Assembly (NCBI GenBank): GCA_910577175.1 | Contig: CAJTLU010000002.1 | Coordinates: 189,337 to 253,336 of the forward strand | From: an uncultured Lachnospiraceae bacterium | Lineage (GTDB): Bacteria; Bacillota; Clostridia; Lachnospirales; Lachnospiraceae | Length of the DNA: 64,000 nucleotides | Direction of reading: 5' to 3' | Shown here: in pieces, positions 17,575-26,171 of the stretch | How the letters are laid out: every line of letters begins with the position of its first letter | Numbering within the stretch: the stretch's first letter is position 1 | The notes under the pieces: generated by a model | Database searches by the model: none | Told to the model about the DNA's origin: nothing | Seen by the model: only the letters and a program-made list of their open reading frames with translations | Program-made: the position numbers and the translations under genes

Positions 17575-18783
17575 ATGGGAAAACAGTTGATTTATTTAGA
17601 TTATGCGGCAACCACGCCGATGTACGACAAGGCGGTGGAGGCGATGCTGCCATATTTTTCGGAGCAGTTCGGAAATCCTTCCGGGCAGTATACGCTGGCA
17701 GGCAGGGCAAAGCGGGCGTTGGAGGATGCCAGAAAGCAGATTGCCGCGACCATCGGGGCAAGACCGGAGGAGATTTATTTTACGGGAAGCGGAACGGAAG
17801 CCGATAACTGGGCCGTGAAAACGGCGCTGCAGTGCTGCCGCGGGAAAGGGAAGCACATTATTACGAGCAAAATAGAGCACCATGCAGTGCTGCATGCCTG
17901 TGAAGCAATGGAAGCTGCAGGAGCCCGGGTTACTTATCTTACGCCGGATGAAGACGGCGTAATCTCCGTGGAGACGCTTAAACGGGCAATCCGGCCGGAT
18001 ACGGTATTGGTTTCCATTATGGCGGCAAACAATGAAATCGGGACGATTGAACCGGTAGCAGAGCTTGCAGCTGCCGCCCATAAAAGGGGAATCCTGTTCC
18101 ATACGGATGCGGTCCAGGGGTACGGAAAGCTTCCGCTTTCGGTAGAGGACGGAACGATAGCGATGCTTTCGGCAAGCGCGCATAAAATCGGCGGGCCGAA
18201 GGGAGTCGGTTTTTTGTATGTGCGGCGTGACGTCAGGCTGCCTTCGTTTATTCATGGCGGGGCACAGGAGAAACGGCGCCGTGCCGGAACAGAGAATGTG
18301 CCGGGGATTGTCGGTTTTGCAAAGGCGGCAGAGCTTACTTTTGCAAGGCGTGAGGAGACAGAGAAACGGGAGAAGAAGCTGCGGGACTATTTTATAGGGC
18401 GCGTACTTTCCGAAATTCCGTATGTGCGCCTGACTGGGTCTGCACAGGACCGTCTGCCGGGCCATGCGAGCTTCTGTTTCCAGTTCATTGAAGGAGAAAC
18501 GGTGTTAATTATGTTAGATACGGATGGCATCTGCGCCTCCAGCGGTTCGGCGTGTACCACGGGGCAGACAGAGCCTTCCCATGTGTTGACCGCAATCGGG
18601 CTGCCGGAGGATGTGGCGCACGGGGCGGTGCGCTTTACCATGGGGCGCGGTACGACAAAGGAGCAGCTTGATTTTACCGTGGAACGCATGAAGGAGATTA
18701 TCGGACGGGTCAGGGCAATGTCCCCGTATTATGCCGGATTTGCTGCCAAGGAAGGCAGCCGCTCTGACGGAGGAAACAGATAA
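17575..18783 (+). CDS. Cysteine desulfurase (NifS/IscS family)
   Basis: 402 residues from the ATG at 17575, which follows GTGAGGACGG. Class V PLP aminotransferase features: IYLDYAATTP start, SGTEADNWA, HTDAVQGYGK, and the PLP lysine in SASAHKIGGPKG. The catalytic cysteine loop is ASSGSACTTG, as in group II NifS/IscS-type proteins with a mobile loop. It takes sulfur from cysteine as a persulfide. The gene directly precedes mnmA (38-bp gap), so it most likely supplies sulfur for tRNA 2-thiouridine synthesis, as YrvO does for MnmA in Bacillus. Confidence 0.93.
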   Translation: MGKQLIYLDYAATTPMYDKAVEAMLPYFSEQFGNPSGQYTLAGRAKRALEDARKQIAATIGARPEEIYFTGSGTEADNWAVKTALQCCRGKGKHIITSKIEHHAVLHACEAMEAAGARVTYLTPDEDGVISVETLKRAIRPDTVLVSIMAANNEIGTIEPVAELAAAAHKRGILFHTDAVQGYGKLPLSVEDGTIAMLSASAHKIGGPKGVGFLYVRRDVRLPSFIHGGAQEKRRRAGTENVPGIVGFAKAAELTFARREETEKREKKLRDYFIGRVLSEIPYVRLTGSAQDRLPGHASFCFQFIEGETVLIMLDTDGICASSGSACTTGQTEPSHVLTAIGLPEDVAHGAVRFTMGRGTTKEQLDFTVERMKEIIGRVRAMSPYYAGFAAKEGSRSDGGNR

Positions 18784-18821
18784 ACAGGATTTGCCGGGAC
18801 ACATAAGGAGAGAAAAGCAAT

Positions 18822-19937
18822 ATGGAGAAGGTAGTAGTAGGCCTGTCTGGCGGGGTCGATTCCGCTGTAACGGCGTATTTGCTGAAGAAGATGGGATATG
18901 AGATAACAGGAGTTACGCTTTGCATGCACGAGGGCGCCGCAAAAGAGGCGGAGGATGCCAGGGCGGCAGCGGAATGTATCGGTATTTCCCATTACAGTAT
19001 TGATTTAAGCGAACGGTTCAGAGGGAAGATTATCCGTTATTTTACGGAGTCTTACCAGCAGGGAGAGACGCCGAATCCCTGTATTGTCTGCAATCCGGAA
19101 ATGAAATGGAGCACCTTGCTTTATGAGGCGGACGCATTAGGTGCAGAAAGGATTGCAACCGGGCATTACGCAGGCGTTGTGCGTCTGGAAAACGGCCGTC
19201 TTGCAATTCGCTGTGCTGCTTCTGTGGCAAAGGACCAGGCATATGTGCTGTACGGTCTGACCCAGGAGCAGCTGTCGCGTACCGTGATGCCCCTTGCCGC
19301 TTATGAAAAGGAAGAGGTGCGTAAAATTGCAGCAGAAATCGGGCTTCTGACAGCGGAAAAGGCTGACAGCATGGAGGTGTGCTTTTTGCCGGAAGGGGAG
19401 AGCTACACGGATTATATCATACGGACAGAAGGGGTACAGCCGCCCTGCGGGAATTTTGTGGACGAGAATGGCAGGGTATTAGGAACCCATCAGGGGCTTC
19501 TCCATTACACGGTAGGACAGCGTAAGGGTCTCGGAATTGCTTTTGGTGAACCGTACTATGTAAAAGAGCTTCGCCCGGAGGAAAATGAAGTGGTTCTGGC
19601 GGGAAATGCCGCACTGTTTGACGATACGGTTTATGCGGAAGGGTTTCATGGAATGGCGGTGGAGCAGATAGAGGACGGCATGCGGTTCTTTGCTAAAATC
19701 CGTTACAGCCACAAGGGCGCTATGTGTACCGTGTACCGGGAAGGAGACGGGCTGCGCTGTGTGTTTGACGAGCCGCAACGTGCCGTTGCACCGGGACAGG
19801 CAGTGGTATTTTATAAAGAGGAGACATTTTCTTATACGGAGCCTGTGTTACAGGGTATGCGTCAGGGCAGCGGGATAGAGCAGAGAGGCTATGTGGTAGC
19901 AGGCGGCGCCATTATCAGACGCAGGCGGCTGTCTTGA
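18822..19937 (+). CDS. mnmA: tRNA-specific 2-thiouridylase MnmA
   Basis: 371 residues, close to the family's usual length. PP-loop ATP-pyrophosphatase motif GLSGGVDSAVTAYLL at the N-terminus, catalytic cysteines in TPNPCIVCN and in SMEVCFLPEG, and the PGQAVVFY element near the C-terminus. It adenylates U34 of Lys, Glu and Gln tRNAs and inserts sulfur. The upstream cysteine desulfurase is the probable sulfur donor and is co-transcribed. ATG follows AAGGAGAGAAAAGCAAT. Confidence 0.96.
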   Translation: MEKVVVGLSGGVDSAVTAYLLKKMGYEITGVTLCMHEGAAKEAEDARAAAECIGISHYSIDLSERFRGKIIRYFTESYQQGETPNPCIVCNPEMKWSTLLYEADALGAERIATGHYAGVVRLENGRLAIRCAASVAKDQAYVLYGLTQEQLSRTVMPLAAYEKEEVRKIAAEIGLLTAEKADSMEVCFLPEGESYTDYIIRTEGVQPPCGNFVDENGRVLGTHQGLLHYTVGQRKGLGIAFGEPYYVKELRPEENEVVLAGNAALFDDTVYAEGFHGMAVEQIEDGMRFFAKIRYSHKGAMCTVYREGDGLRCVFDEPQRAVAPGQAVVFYKEETFSYTEPVLQGMRQGSGIEQRGYVVAGGAIIRRRRLS

Positions 19938-19995
19938 GCTGTTGCATTTTTAGCAAGACTTTGGTATGCAGTACGAGCCGATACAGGAGGGACAA

Positions 19996-20448
19996 ATGGA
20001 AATAACATATACAAATACTATCACACAGGAAAATGCGAATTTTCTCCGGGCATCCGTTGGATTTAGAAGAATCCACCCGGAGCAGCTCCAGGCAAGCCTT
20101 GATGGAAGCGCGCTGGTTGCCGCCGCATACGGCCAAAGCGGAGCCATTGGGATGGCGCGTCTGATATGGGATGGTGGTTCGGTGGCGCTGATTCGGGATA
20201 TTATTGTTGTGCCGGACTATCAGGTGCAGGGCATTGAAGCTGAATTGGTACGGCGGCTCCTTGAGTTTTTGAATTCAAAGCTGAAGCCGGGCTTTGGCAT
20301 CCAGGTCGACGTTATGGTCTGGGATAATCAGGAGATAGTTTTTGAAGAACTTGGGTTTCAGGTTTCGGCGCCGGAGCGGCGTGGTATACCCATGCATATC
20401 TGTCTTACCAATCAGATTGAGCTGACAGATATGATGTTTCAGCAATAA
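19996..20448 (+). CDS. GNAT-family N-acetyltransferase
   Basis: About 150 residues from the ATG at 19996, chosen because AGGAGGGACAA precedes it; an ATG at 19966 has no ribosome binding site. The acetyl-CoA-binding motif A region is IIVVPDYQVQGIEAELVRRL, with Q-x-x-G-x-E in place of the stricter (R/Q)xxGxG/A. The fold is the usual GNAT pattern ending with a strand and a VFEELGF element. The substrate is unknown. Confidence 0.85.
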   Translation: MEITYTNTITQENANFLRASVGFRRIHPEQLQASLDGSALVAAAYGQSGAIGMARLIWDGGSVALIRDIIVVPDYQVQGIEAELVRRLLEFLNSKLKPGFGIQVDVMVWDNQEIVFEELGFQVSAPERRGIPMHICLTNQIELTDMMFQQ

Positions 20449-20462
20449 CTTTTCCAGTTTAG

Positions 20463-20551
20463 TAGGTAGTCCCCGGATACAGGGAGACGCCTGATTCTGC
20501 TTTTCAACCCTGTTGCCATTTTTAGGTAGTCCCTGAATACAGGGGGTCGCC
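20463..20551. repeat. Two imperfect direct repeats with internal dyads, 60-bp period
   Basis: Copies at 20463-20491 and 20523-20551 both begin TAGGTAGTCCC and continue through ATACAGGG to a GCC. Each contains a short dyad; in the second it is CCCTG-AATA-CAGGG. They lie just upstream of the diguanylate cyclase promoter and could be protein-binding or structural elements. Confidence 0.7.
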
Positions 20552-20579
20552 CGCTTGCTTTTTGGTAAGAGTAATAAAT

Positions 20580-20608
20580 TTGACAAAGGGAGCATTTCGG
20601 GATATAAT
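20580..20608 (+). promoter_or_regulatory. Near-perfect sigma-A promoter for the diguanylate cyclase
   Basis: TTGACA at 20580-20585, 17-bp spacer, TATAAT at 20603-20608: both hexamers match the consensus exactly. It is about 37 bp upstream of the ATG. Confidence 0.85.
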
Positions 20609-20645
20609 GAACATTATTATGCCATGAATAAGGAGTGTCTGTAAC

Positions 20646-21983
20646 ATGATAGATGAGATATGGAAGTTTTTTGAGAATATGGATGAATATGTTTATGTCT
20701 CGGATATAGATACCCATAGTCTGGTTTATATGAATCGGAAAGCGCGGAATACATATGGTTTTTCCTCTATGGAGGAACTTTGTGGGAAAAAGTGCTATGA
20801 AACAATCCAAAAATGCTCTTCTCCATGTGCAAACTGCAATAATTGCGAGTTGCAGGAGGGGAAGTTTAAGGAGCTGAGCTACTACAATCCTATTATCGGC
20901 AGGCATCTTATGGTAAAAAATACCTTGCAGACGGACGGGGACAGACGTTACCGCGTAGAAATTGCCTTTGATGTCAGCGATGAGAAGTGCTGCGCACAGG
21001 CCGATGACAGCAGCCAGAACTTAGAGGCATTTATCAATGAGGGACTGCGGATTGCCCTGCAGATGCCGACTCCTGACCGTTCGATTGACGTGGTGTTAGA
21101 GTATCTTGGAAAAGCACTTGGCGGTGACAGAACCTATATCTTTGAAAAGAATGAAGAGGGCGGCGACGATAATACTTATGAGTGGGTATCGAGCGGCGTG
21201 ACGCCAGAGAAAGATAATCTGCAGAATGTGCCGCCGGAGGTCTGTGCCAGCTGGTATAAGAAGTTCAGCGAGAAAAGACCGATTGTGATTTCAGAACTGG
21301 AGGACATCAGGGAAAGCGACCCGCTCCAGTATAATATTCTGAAAAACCAGAAGATTCATTCGCTGATTGTAGTTCCTTTGTATAACGATAAGGTGGCAAT
21401 CGGCTTCTACGGAATTGATAATCCGACCGGAAAGTCCTTGGACTATGCATTGAATATGCTCCAGATTATGGGGCACTTTATCGTTTCCTCTTTGAAGCGC
21501 AGGAATCTGGTAAGGCAGCTGCAGGAGATGTCGTTTTGCGACTCCCTGACAAAGCTTGGAAACCGGTATGCCATGAACGTGTATATTGAAACCTGGCAGT
21601 CCGGCAGAAGCATGGGAGTGGTATATTGTGATGTAACAGGATTGAAGATGGTCAATGATACGCAGGGGCATGAAGCAGGCGACAGGCTGCTTGTTACTGC
21701 AGGTGAGTGTCTGCGGAAGGTATTCGGGGATTACAGCCTGTTCCGTATTGGCGGGGATGAATTTCTGGCGCTTTGCTCTGGCATAAACCTTGACGGATTG
21801 CAGAAAGGGGAAGCGGCATTAAAGCAGGAGATGGAGAAGGACAATCTGGTACTGGCAGTCGGCTGTGCATGGAATCCGGACGGAACGGAGAGTATTGATA
21901 AGCTGATGGCAGAGGCTGAGAGCCGTATGTACCAGGATAAGTCGGAATACTATAAAAGAACGGGCATTGACAGGAGAAAATAG
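20646..21983 (+). CDS. PAS-GAF-GGDEF protein, probable diguanylate cyclase
   Basis: 445 residues, no membrane segments. N-terminal PAS-like domain (about 5-115) with a cysteine cluster CSSPCANCNNC that may bind metal or react to redox. GAF-like domain about 125-285. GGDEF domain from about 295 with DSLTKLGNR and the intact active site FRIGGDEF. The RxxD inhibitory site normally just upstream of GGDEF is not present, so product inhibition may be absent. It makes cyclic di-GMP by family. The gene stands alone behind a consensus promoter. Confidence 0.9.
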   Translation: MIDEIWKFFENMDEYVYVSDIDTHSLVYMNRKARNTYGFSSMEELCGKKCYETIQKCSSPCANCNNCELQEGKFKELSYYNPIIGRHLMVKNTLQTDGDRRYRVEIAFDVSDEKCCAQADDSSQNLEAFINEGLRIALQMPTPDRSIDVVLEYLGKALGGDRTYIFEKNEEGGDDNTYEWVSSGVTPEKDNLQNVPPEVCASWYKKFSEKRPIVISELEDIRESDPLQYNILKNQKIHSLIVVPLYNDKVAIGFYGIDNPTGKSLDYALNMLQIMGHFIVSSLKRRNLVRQLQEMSFCDSLTKLGNRYAMNVYIETWQSGRSMGVVYCDVTGLKMVNDTQGHEAGDRLLVTAGECLRKVFGDYSLFRIGGDEFLALCSGINLDGLQKGEAALKQEMEKDNLVLAVGCAWNPDGTESIDKLMAEAESRMYQDKSEYYKRTGIDRRK

Positions 21984-21985
21984 AA

Positions 21986-22161
21986 GGAGCTGTTGCACGA
22001 AGTGTAGCCCCGGCTTACAAGCGGAAGACATCGTTTACTGTAAAGAGCCAGATACCGTTAAGCCGTTTGGGAGCGTCCTCGCGCCTAAGCAGCACGAAGA
22101 GGTGATTCCGGTTCTGCTCAGAGTGCGGTTCTTTGGACAAATGCAAAAATAAGACAGCTCC
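21986..22161. repeat. Intergenic repeat element (relative of the element at 28 kb)
   Basis: Ends are an 8-bp inverted repeat, GGAGCTGT at 21986 and ACAGCTCC at 22154. The segment about 22055-22150 is closely similar, in inverted orientation, to about 28140-28240: both contain GGGAGCGTCCTCGCGCCTAA, AGAGGTGATTCCGGTT and GGACAAATG(C/T)AAAAAT. No protein is evident; short open frames across it are not supported. Confidence 0.7.
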
Positions 22162-22189
22162 AGTCAAAGAAAAAGAGTGCAGGCATATA

Positions 22190-23017
22190 TTATGTGAGCG
22201 CAATCATTTCAGGCGTTCTCTCCCGATATATGGAATAATAACGAAAGCCGCAGGCGGTCAGAAGCTCTGCGGTTTTTTTGATGTCTGCGCCGGTCTCGGG
22301 CGGCGTGTGAGCGTCCGAGCCGAGGGTCAGAAGCTCTCCACCAAGCTCGCGATAGCGGACCAGGATTTCTGTCTTTGGATGTGCGAAAGAAAGGTCCTTC
22401 CGGAGTCCCGCAGTGTTGACCTCAAGTGCCTGACCGCGGGAGATAAGGATACGGAGCGTTTCTTCAATTAAGTCCATAAAATCCCGTACGGCATAGTCTT
22501 TTATTAAAGAAACCGAATCCGGAAGATAACGGATAATATAGTCAAGATGTCCGAGAGAGTCAAAGTTTGTATGCTCTGCCGCGTTGGTGCGGACATCCTC
22601 GAAATAGCGGCGCAGCCGGTTCCCGGGAAGCGTCCAGTAGTCCGGATAGTAAGGGTCCAGCTCGTCTACTACATGGGTAGAGCCAATCACAAAGTCAAAG
22701 GGATGTTCCGAAAGCAGCGCATCCATCCGCTCCCGTAAGTCCGGGCGGTTTGGGCGGAGTCCGAGCTCGATGCCAAGTAAAAGCTCCGGAGACGAGGCAT
22801 CGGCTGCCGCTGTTTCCTTCAAAGGGAGGAGTTCCTTAAAGTAAGCGTCAGTATCAAAGACAAACAGGGAAGGGTCCCCCGGAAAGTCAAGATCCATATG
22901 GTCGGTAAAGCAAAGCGCAGAAAGTCCTGCCATCTTTGCAGCTGCAAGCAGTTCCGCAGGATTTGCGGAAGAGTCGCTTGAAAATTTTGTATGGGTATGG
23001 GTATCGGCAAGCAGCAT
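22190..23017 (-). CDS. PHP-domain histidinol-phosphatase-like protein
   Basis: 275 residues from the start at 23017, which follows AAAGGAGACCTTT on the minus strand. PHP metal-binding motifs are visible: DTHTHTKFSSDSS at the N-terminus, CFTDHMD, GSTHVVDE, HLDYIIRY, and GSDAHTPPETG near the C-terminus. This is the HisJ/HisK type of histidinol-phosphate phosphatase, although PHP proteins also act on other phosphoesters and no other his gene is near. The gene follows rqcH on the same strand with a 21-bp gap and is probably co-transcribed. Confidence 0.9.
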   Translation of the reverse strand: MLLADTHTHTKFSSDSSANPAELLAAAKMAGLSALCFTDHMDLDFPGDPSLFVFDTDAYFKELLPLKETAAADASSPELLLGIELGLRPNRPDLRERMDALLSEHPFDFVIGSTHVVDELDPYYPDYWTLPGNRLRRYFEDVRTNAAEHTNFDSLGHLDYIIRYLPDSVSLIKDYAVRDFMDLIEETLRILISRGQALEVNTAGLRKDLSFAHPKTEILVRYRELGGELLTLGSDAHTPPETGADIKKTAELLTACGFRYYSIYRERTPEMIALT

Positions 23018-23038
23018 AAAGGTCTCCTTTTGCATCAA

Positions 23039-24808
23039 TTAGTCGGTTAGTTCTGTCAGCCCGGAAATATCCGGTACTGCCATAAGGGAGTAGTTCGTAT
23101 AGTAGACGACAAAGCCTGGCTTTGCACCGTTCGGCTTTTTTACCTGCTTTTTATCTACATAGTCGATTTCGACTTTTCCGGACTCTTTGTTTTTGGAGTA
23201 ATAGGCAGCGAGGGAACCGGCTGCTTCAAACACATGGTCCGGAATTTCCCGTCCGTCATTTTTCAGAATAACATGGGAGCCGGCGCAGTCCTTGGCGTGA
23301 AACCACCAGTCGTTTCCATTTGCAAACTCAAAGGTCAGGAAATCGTTCTGATAGTTATTTTTTCCGACATAAAGGTCAAAGCCGTCTGCGGTACGGTAGT
23401 GAAGAGGCTTTGCAGTGATGCGTACCTTTTTTTCTTTCTTTCCGTTGCCAGACCCTTTCCGGAGCGGGGAATGCTTTTTCAAATAGCCGTATTCGGAAAG
23501 CTCTGCCTTAATCTGCACCAGGTCCTCCTCATGTCTTGCGATTTCCAGTGCATTGCGGATAGATTCCAAATGAAGGATGGAGGACTTTGTTTCTTCGGTC
23601 TGGGTAGTGAGTGCTTCAAACGTGCGTTTCAGCTTTCCGTAGCGTTCAAAATAGCGCTTGGCATTCTCCAGGGCGGTCATTGTTTCGTCTAACGGAATGG
23701 TAAGCGGCTCGTTTGTATAGTAGTTCGTTACGGTGATTTCCTTTGCGCCCGGCTCCGCGCCGTAGCCGTAAGCGGTTAAAAGCTCGCCGTATACCTTGTA
23801 TTTATCTCTGGATTCCGTATCCTTTAGCTGGCGGAGCTGCAAATCGTATTTTTTCACCTCCCGCTCTAATGCCGACTGCAGTACCCGGCGCAGGTCAGCA
23901 GAACGCTGCCGGATGCGCGTAATGGTATTTTTTTCCGCATAGAACTCCCGCAGCAGGGCAGAAGCCGACGAAAACGTCTGTACCTCGTAACCGCCTTCCT
24001 CATACATGGTTAGCGGGATTACGGAAAACGCAACCGGTTCCTTCCCGCTCCGTATCAGGTTCGGAGAAAAGCGTCCCTGTCTGACATCCTCCATCAGAGC
24101 GGAAAAAATGTGGAACAGGTGCTGTAAAAAGTCTTCGGAAAACTCCGCTGCCGGTAAATCAGGCGAGAGACCGGCACGGTGGCAGAGCTCGTTTGCAGTC
24201 TGCGGGGAGAGTCCGGTAAAGGCGGAATAAAGCGCCTTATAAAGCGGCATCGGTCTTTCACGGAGCGTCAGAAACTCCGCAAAAGAAACTGTAAGGGGGT
24301 CGAGCTTATCCTGCGTCTGTGGGATAAAGTAAGGGCGCCCCGGCAGTACCTCGCGGACGGAGCTTACCATACCGGAAACCCGTTTAATCGCATCGATGAT
24401 AGTGCTGTTTTCGTCCGTGAGGATAATATTGCTGTGCTTGCCCATCAGCTCTATCAGAATGTGCTTTTGGCACACATCGCCCAGCTCGCTTAAGTGCTCT
24501 ACCGTAAAGTCAACAATACGCTCCAGTCCCGGCTGGGTCACCGAGAGAATGCGTGCACTGTTAAAATGCTTCCGCAGCAGCATACAGAAATTCGGCGCTG
24601 TCAGAGGGCTCTGCCTGCTTTCCTCTGTCAGATAGAGGAGGGGGAGAGAGGCGTCTGCGGAAAGCAGCAGCTTATAGGTGTCATAGTTCTTTATCTGAAG
24701 CAGCAGCTCGTCCTTTTCCGGCTGTGCAATTTTGGTAATCCGACCGCCGGTTAAAGTATCGGAAAGCTCTTTTACGAGAGCCGCAGTCATAAGTCCGTCA
24801 AATGCCAT
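23039..24808 (-). CDS. rqcH: RqcH (NFACT-family ribosome quality control protein)
   Basis: 589 residues. N-terminal NFACT-N domain starts MAFDGLMTAALVKEL, typical of the family. A long coiled coil lies at about 290-430, and the NFACT-R domain is at about 455-570 with YVGKNNYQND and WWFHAKDCAGSHVIL. RqcH binds split 50S subunits carrying stalled nascent chains and directs C-terminal alanine tailing; the family was formerly annotated as fibronectin-binding. The upstream region on the minus strand has a promoter-like TTGAAA/TACAAT pair near 24870-24895. Confidence 0.93.
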   Translation of the reverse strand: MAFDGLMTAALVKELSDTLTGGRITKIAQPEKDELLLQIKNYDTYKLLLSADASLPLLYLTEESRQSPLTAPNFCMLLRKHFNSARILSVTQPGLERIVDFTVEHLSELGDVCQKHILIELMGKHSNIILTDENSTIIDAIKRVSGMVSSVREVLPGRPYFIPQTQDKLDPLTVSFAEFLTLRERPMPLYKALYSAFTGLSPQTANELCHRAGLSPDLPAAEFSEDFLQHLFHIFSALMEDVRQGRFSPNLIRSGKEPVAFSVIPLTMYEEGGYEVQTFSSASALLREFYAEKNTITRIRQRSADLRRVLQSALEREVKKYDLQLRQLKDTESRDKYKVYGELLTAYGYGAEPGAKEITVTNYYTNEPLTIPLDETMTALENAKRYFERYGKLKRTFEALTTQTEETKSSILHLESIRNALEIARHEEDLVQIKAELSEYGYLKKHSPLRKGSGNGKKEKKVRITAKPLHYRTADGFDLYVGKNNYQNDFLTFEFANGNDWWFHAKDCAGSHVILKNDGREIPDHVFEAAGSLAAYYSKNKESGKVEIDYVDKKQVKKPNGAKPGFVVYYTNYSLMAVPDISGLTELTD

Positions 24809-24928
24809 GGTGGAATCCTTTCTGAAGCCGGATAAAGCCCGGCAAATCGTTCTTCTTAAATTTATATTGTATCAAGTATACCATAGTTTTCAAAAAAAGA
24901 GAACTGAAAAATCCAAAGGATAAAATTG

Positions 24929-24957
24929 TTGACATCCGAATAACGCCGTGGTAAAAT
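24929..24957 (+). promoter_or_regulatory. Sigma-A promoter for a short leader transcript
   Basis: TTGACA at 24929-24934, 17-bp spacer, TAAAAT at 24952-24957. It points away from rqcH, toward the leader and the collapsed ABC operon. Confidence 0.75.
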
Positions 24958-24962
24958 AAGAG

Positions 24963-25179
24963 CGTTAAAGTAGTTTTGATTGTAAAGTAAGGAGATTTTA
25001 TGTTAAGCATTGTAAGTAAAAGCAGAGAGAACGCCGACAACTAAATTTGTTGCGGGGCAGAGGTTTTACGCTAGAGGTCTGCCCTGAGGTATCTGCCTTA
25101 CAAGTGCTTCATAAATCCGGATAAATAGAGTCTGTTGTTACAGAAAACGGAGAGCATGCCTGTCAGGTGTGCTTTTTTT
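24963..25179 (+). ncRNA. Candidate leader or small RNA with a 14-codon upstream open frame
   Basis: A transcript of about 215 nt is bounded by a strong promoter and an intrinsic terminator. It contains a 14-residue open frame at 25000-25044 (MLSIVSKSRENADN) behind a good ribosome binding site (AAGGAGATTTT), and a hairpin GGGCAGA (25055-25061)/TCTGCCC (25078-25084). The nearest downstream gene is the truncated ABC ATPase at 25365. The layout resembles a translation-controlled attenuator of the kind found ahead of drug-export genes, but no regulated function is proven. I match it to no known riboswitch class. Confidence 0.5.
25153..25179 (+). terminator. Intrinsic terminator ending the leader transcript
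   Basis: AGCATGCCTG (25153-25162) pairs with CAGGTGTGCT (25164-25173) with two G-T wobbles, followed by a run of T to 25179. The innermost pairs cannot all form, so the effective stem is about 8 bp. Confidence 0.65.
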
Positions 25180-25291
25180 GCTTCGTATTTCTTTCAACAG
25201 GCTGCTTGTGGCCATGGATTTGTCTGCCCTTTTGGCGGAAGAAGCCCATGGTCTTTTTCTTGTATGTGAGGAGAGACGACAGACGGCATTG

Positions 25292-25367
25292 TCTGGAAGC
25301 ACGGCATCCGGCGTTATCACAGTGCAGGTTTATAAAGATTTGATGAGAAAGGAAATAAACGGACATG
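25292..25367 (+). repeat. Direct repeat copy 1: last codons of an ABC-2 permease plus the next gene's leader
   Basis: About 75 bp nearly identical to 26099-26171. Read in one frame it encodes WKHGIRRYHSAGL and a stop, matching the WKRGIRRYHSASS end of the permease fragment at 26142. It then runs through AAAGATTTGATGAGAAAGGAAA to the ATG of the ATPase. It is therefore the 3' tail of a lost permease gene. Confidence 0.75.
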
Positions 25368-25961
25368 ACAGTCATTGAAACAAGAAATTTAACAAAAACG
25401 TACCGCAGATTTAAGAAGCCGGAGGGGCTGAAGGAAAGCTTCCGTTGTCTTTGGAAACGGGAGTACGAAGAGAAGACGGCGGTCAGCCGGCTGGATTTTT
25501 CTATGGAGGAGGGGGAGATTACCGGACTCATCGGGCCGAACGGCGCAGGGAAGACGACCTTAACTAAAATGCTGACCGGAATTATTGCACCGACTTCCGG
25601 AGATATCCAGGTGCTTGGATATTATCCAAACGATTTAAAGAATGAATTGAAGCAGCAGTATGCGGTTGTGATGGGACAGAAGAGCCAGCTCTTTTTTGAA
25701 CTGACGGCAAATGATACGCTCCGGCTTTTTAAAGAGATTTATGGAATTGAAGAAAAGGAGTTTGAGGAAACGAAAGCATATTTTACAGAACTGTTCGGCG
25801 TGCGGGATTTGATGGATGTACAGGTACGGACCCTGTCGCTGGGAGAGCGTATGAAGTTAGAGCTGATGACGGTGCTGATCCATAATCCGAAGATTCTGTT
25901 TATGGATGAGCCGACCCTGGGACTGGACGCGATTGCTTCAAAGCAAATCCGGAATTTATAA
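25365..25961 (+). CDS. ABC-2-type transporter ATPase, truncated
   Basis: 198 residues of a protein normally about 320 long. It has Walker A GPNGAGKTT, signature LSLGERMK and Walker B ILFMDEPTLGLD, but stops five residues after the D-loop region, with no H-loop or C-terminal domain. The sequence immediately after is the tail of an ABC-2 permease in another frame, so a deletion removed the ATPase end, any first permease and most of the second. Probably non-functional. The start follows GAAAGGAAATAAACGGAC. Confidence 0.7.
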   Translation: MTVIETRNLTKTYRRFKKPEGLKESFRCLWKREYEEKTAVSRLDFSMEEGEITGLIGPNGAGKTTLTKMLTGIIAPTSGDIQVLGYYPNDLKNELKQQYAVVMGQKSQLFFELTANDTLRLFKEIYGIEEKEFEETKAYFTELFGVRDLMDVQVRTLSLGERMKLELMTVLIHNPKILFMDEPTLGLDAIASKQIRNL

Positions 25962-26142
25962 GGTGATTTTTTACTGTATTTTGCCCTACGGGATTATGGC
26001 AACGCTTCCGGTACAGAGTAGGACCGGAGAACTGACAGGAAAGACGGCGCTGTCCGGAATCGGGATTGTGATTCTGTTTAGCGGGCTTACAGCAGCATTC
26101 TGGAAGCGCGGTATCCGGCGTTATCACAGTGCAAGTTCATAA
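25953..26142 (+). pseudogene. ABC-2 permease, C-terminal fragment
   Basis: About 60 codons encode YKVIFYCILPYGIMATLPVQ, a final hydrophobic helix, and the end WKRGIRRYHSASS. This is the C-terminal pattern of ABC-2 family permeases that accompany ATPases of the type upstream. The rest of the gene is absent and the fragment is out of frame with the ATPase. Confidence 0.7.
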
Positions 26143-26171
26143 AAATTTGATGGGAAAGGAAACAGAACATG
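26099..26171 (+). repeat. Direct repeat copy 2: permease tail plus MutS2-like leader
   Basis: Second copy of the repeat at 25292-25367, starting TCTGGAAGCGCGGTATCCGG. It runs from the end of the permease fragment through the ribosome binding site (TGGGAAAGGAAA) to the ATG at 26169. Confidence 0.75.

Noticed and set aside
21967..22203. Small ORFs on both strands over the 22.1 kb repeat
   Set aside because: The sequence is a repeat found inverted at 28.2 kb, where the frames are not conserved.
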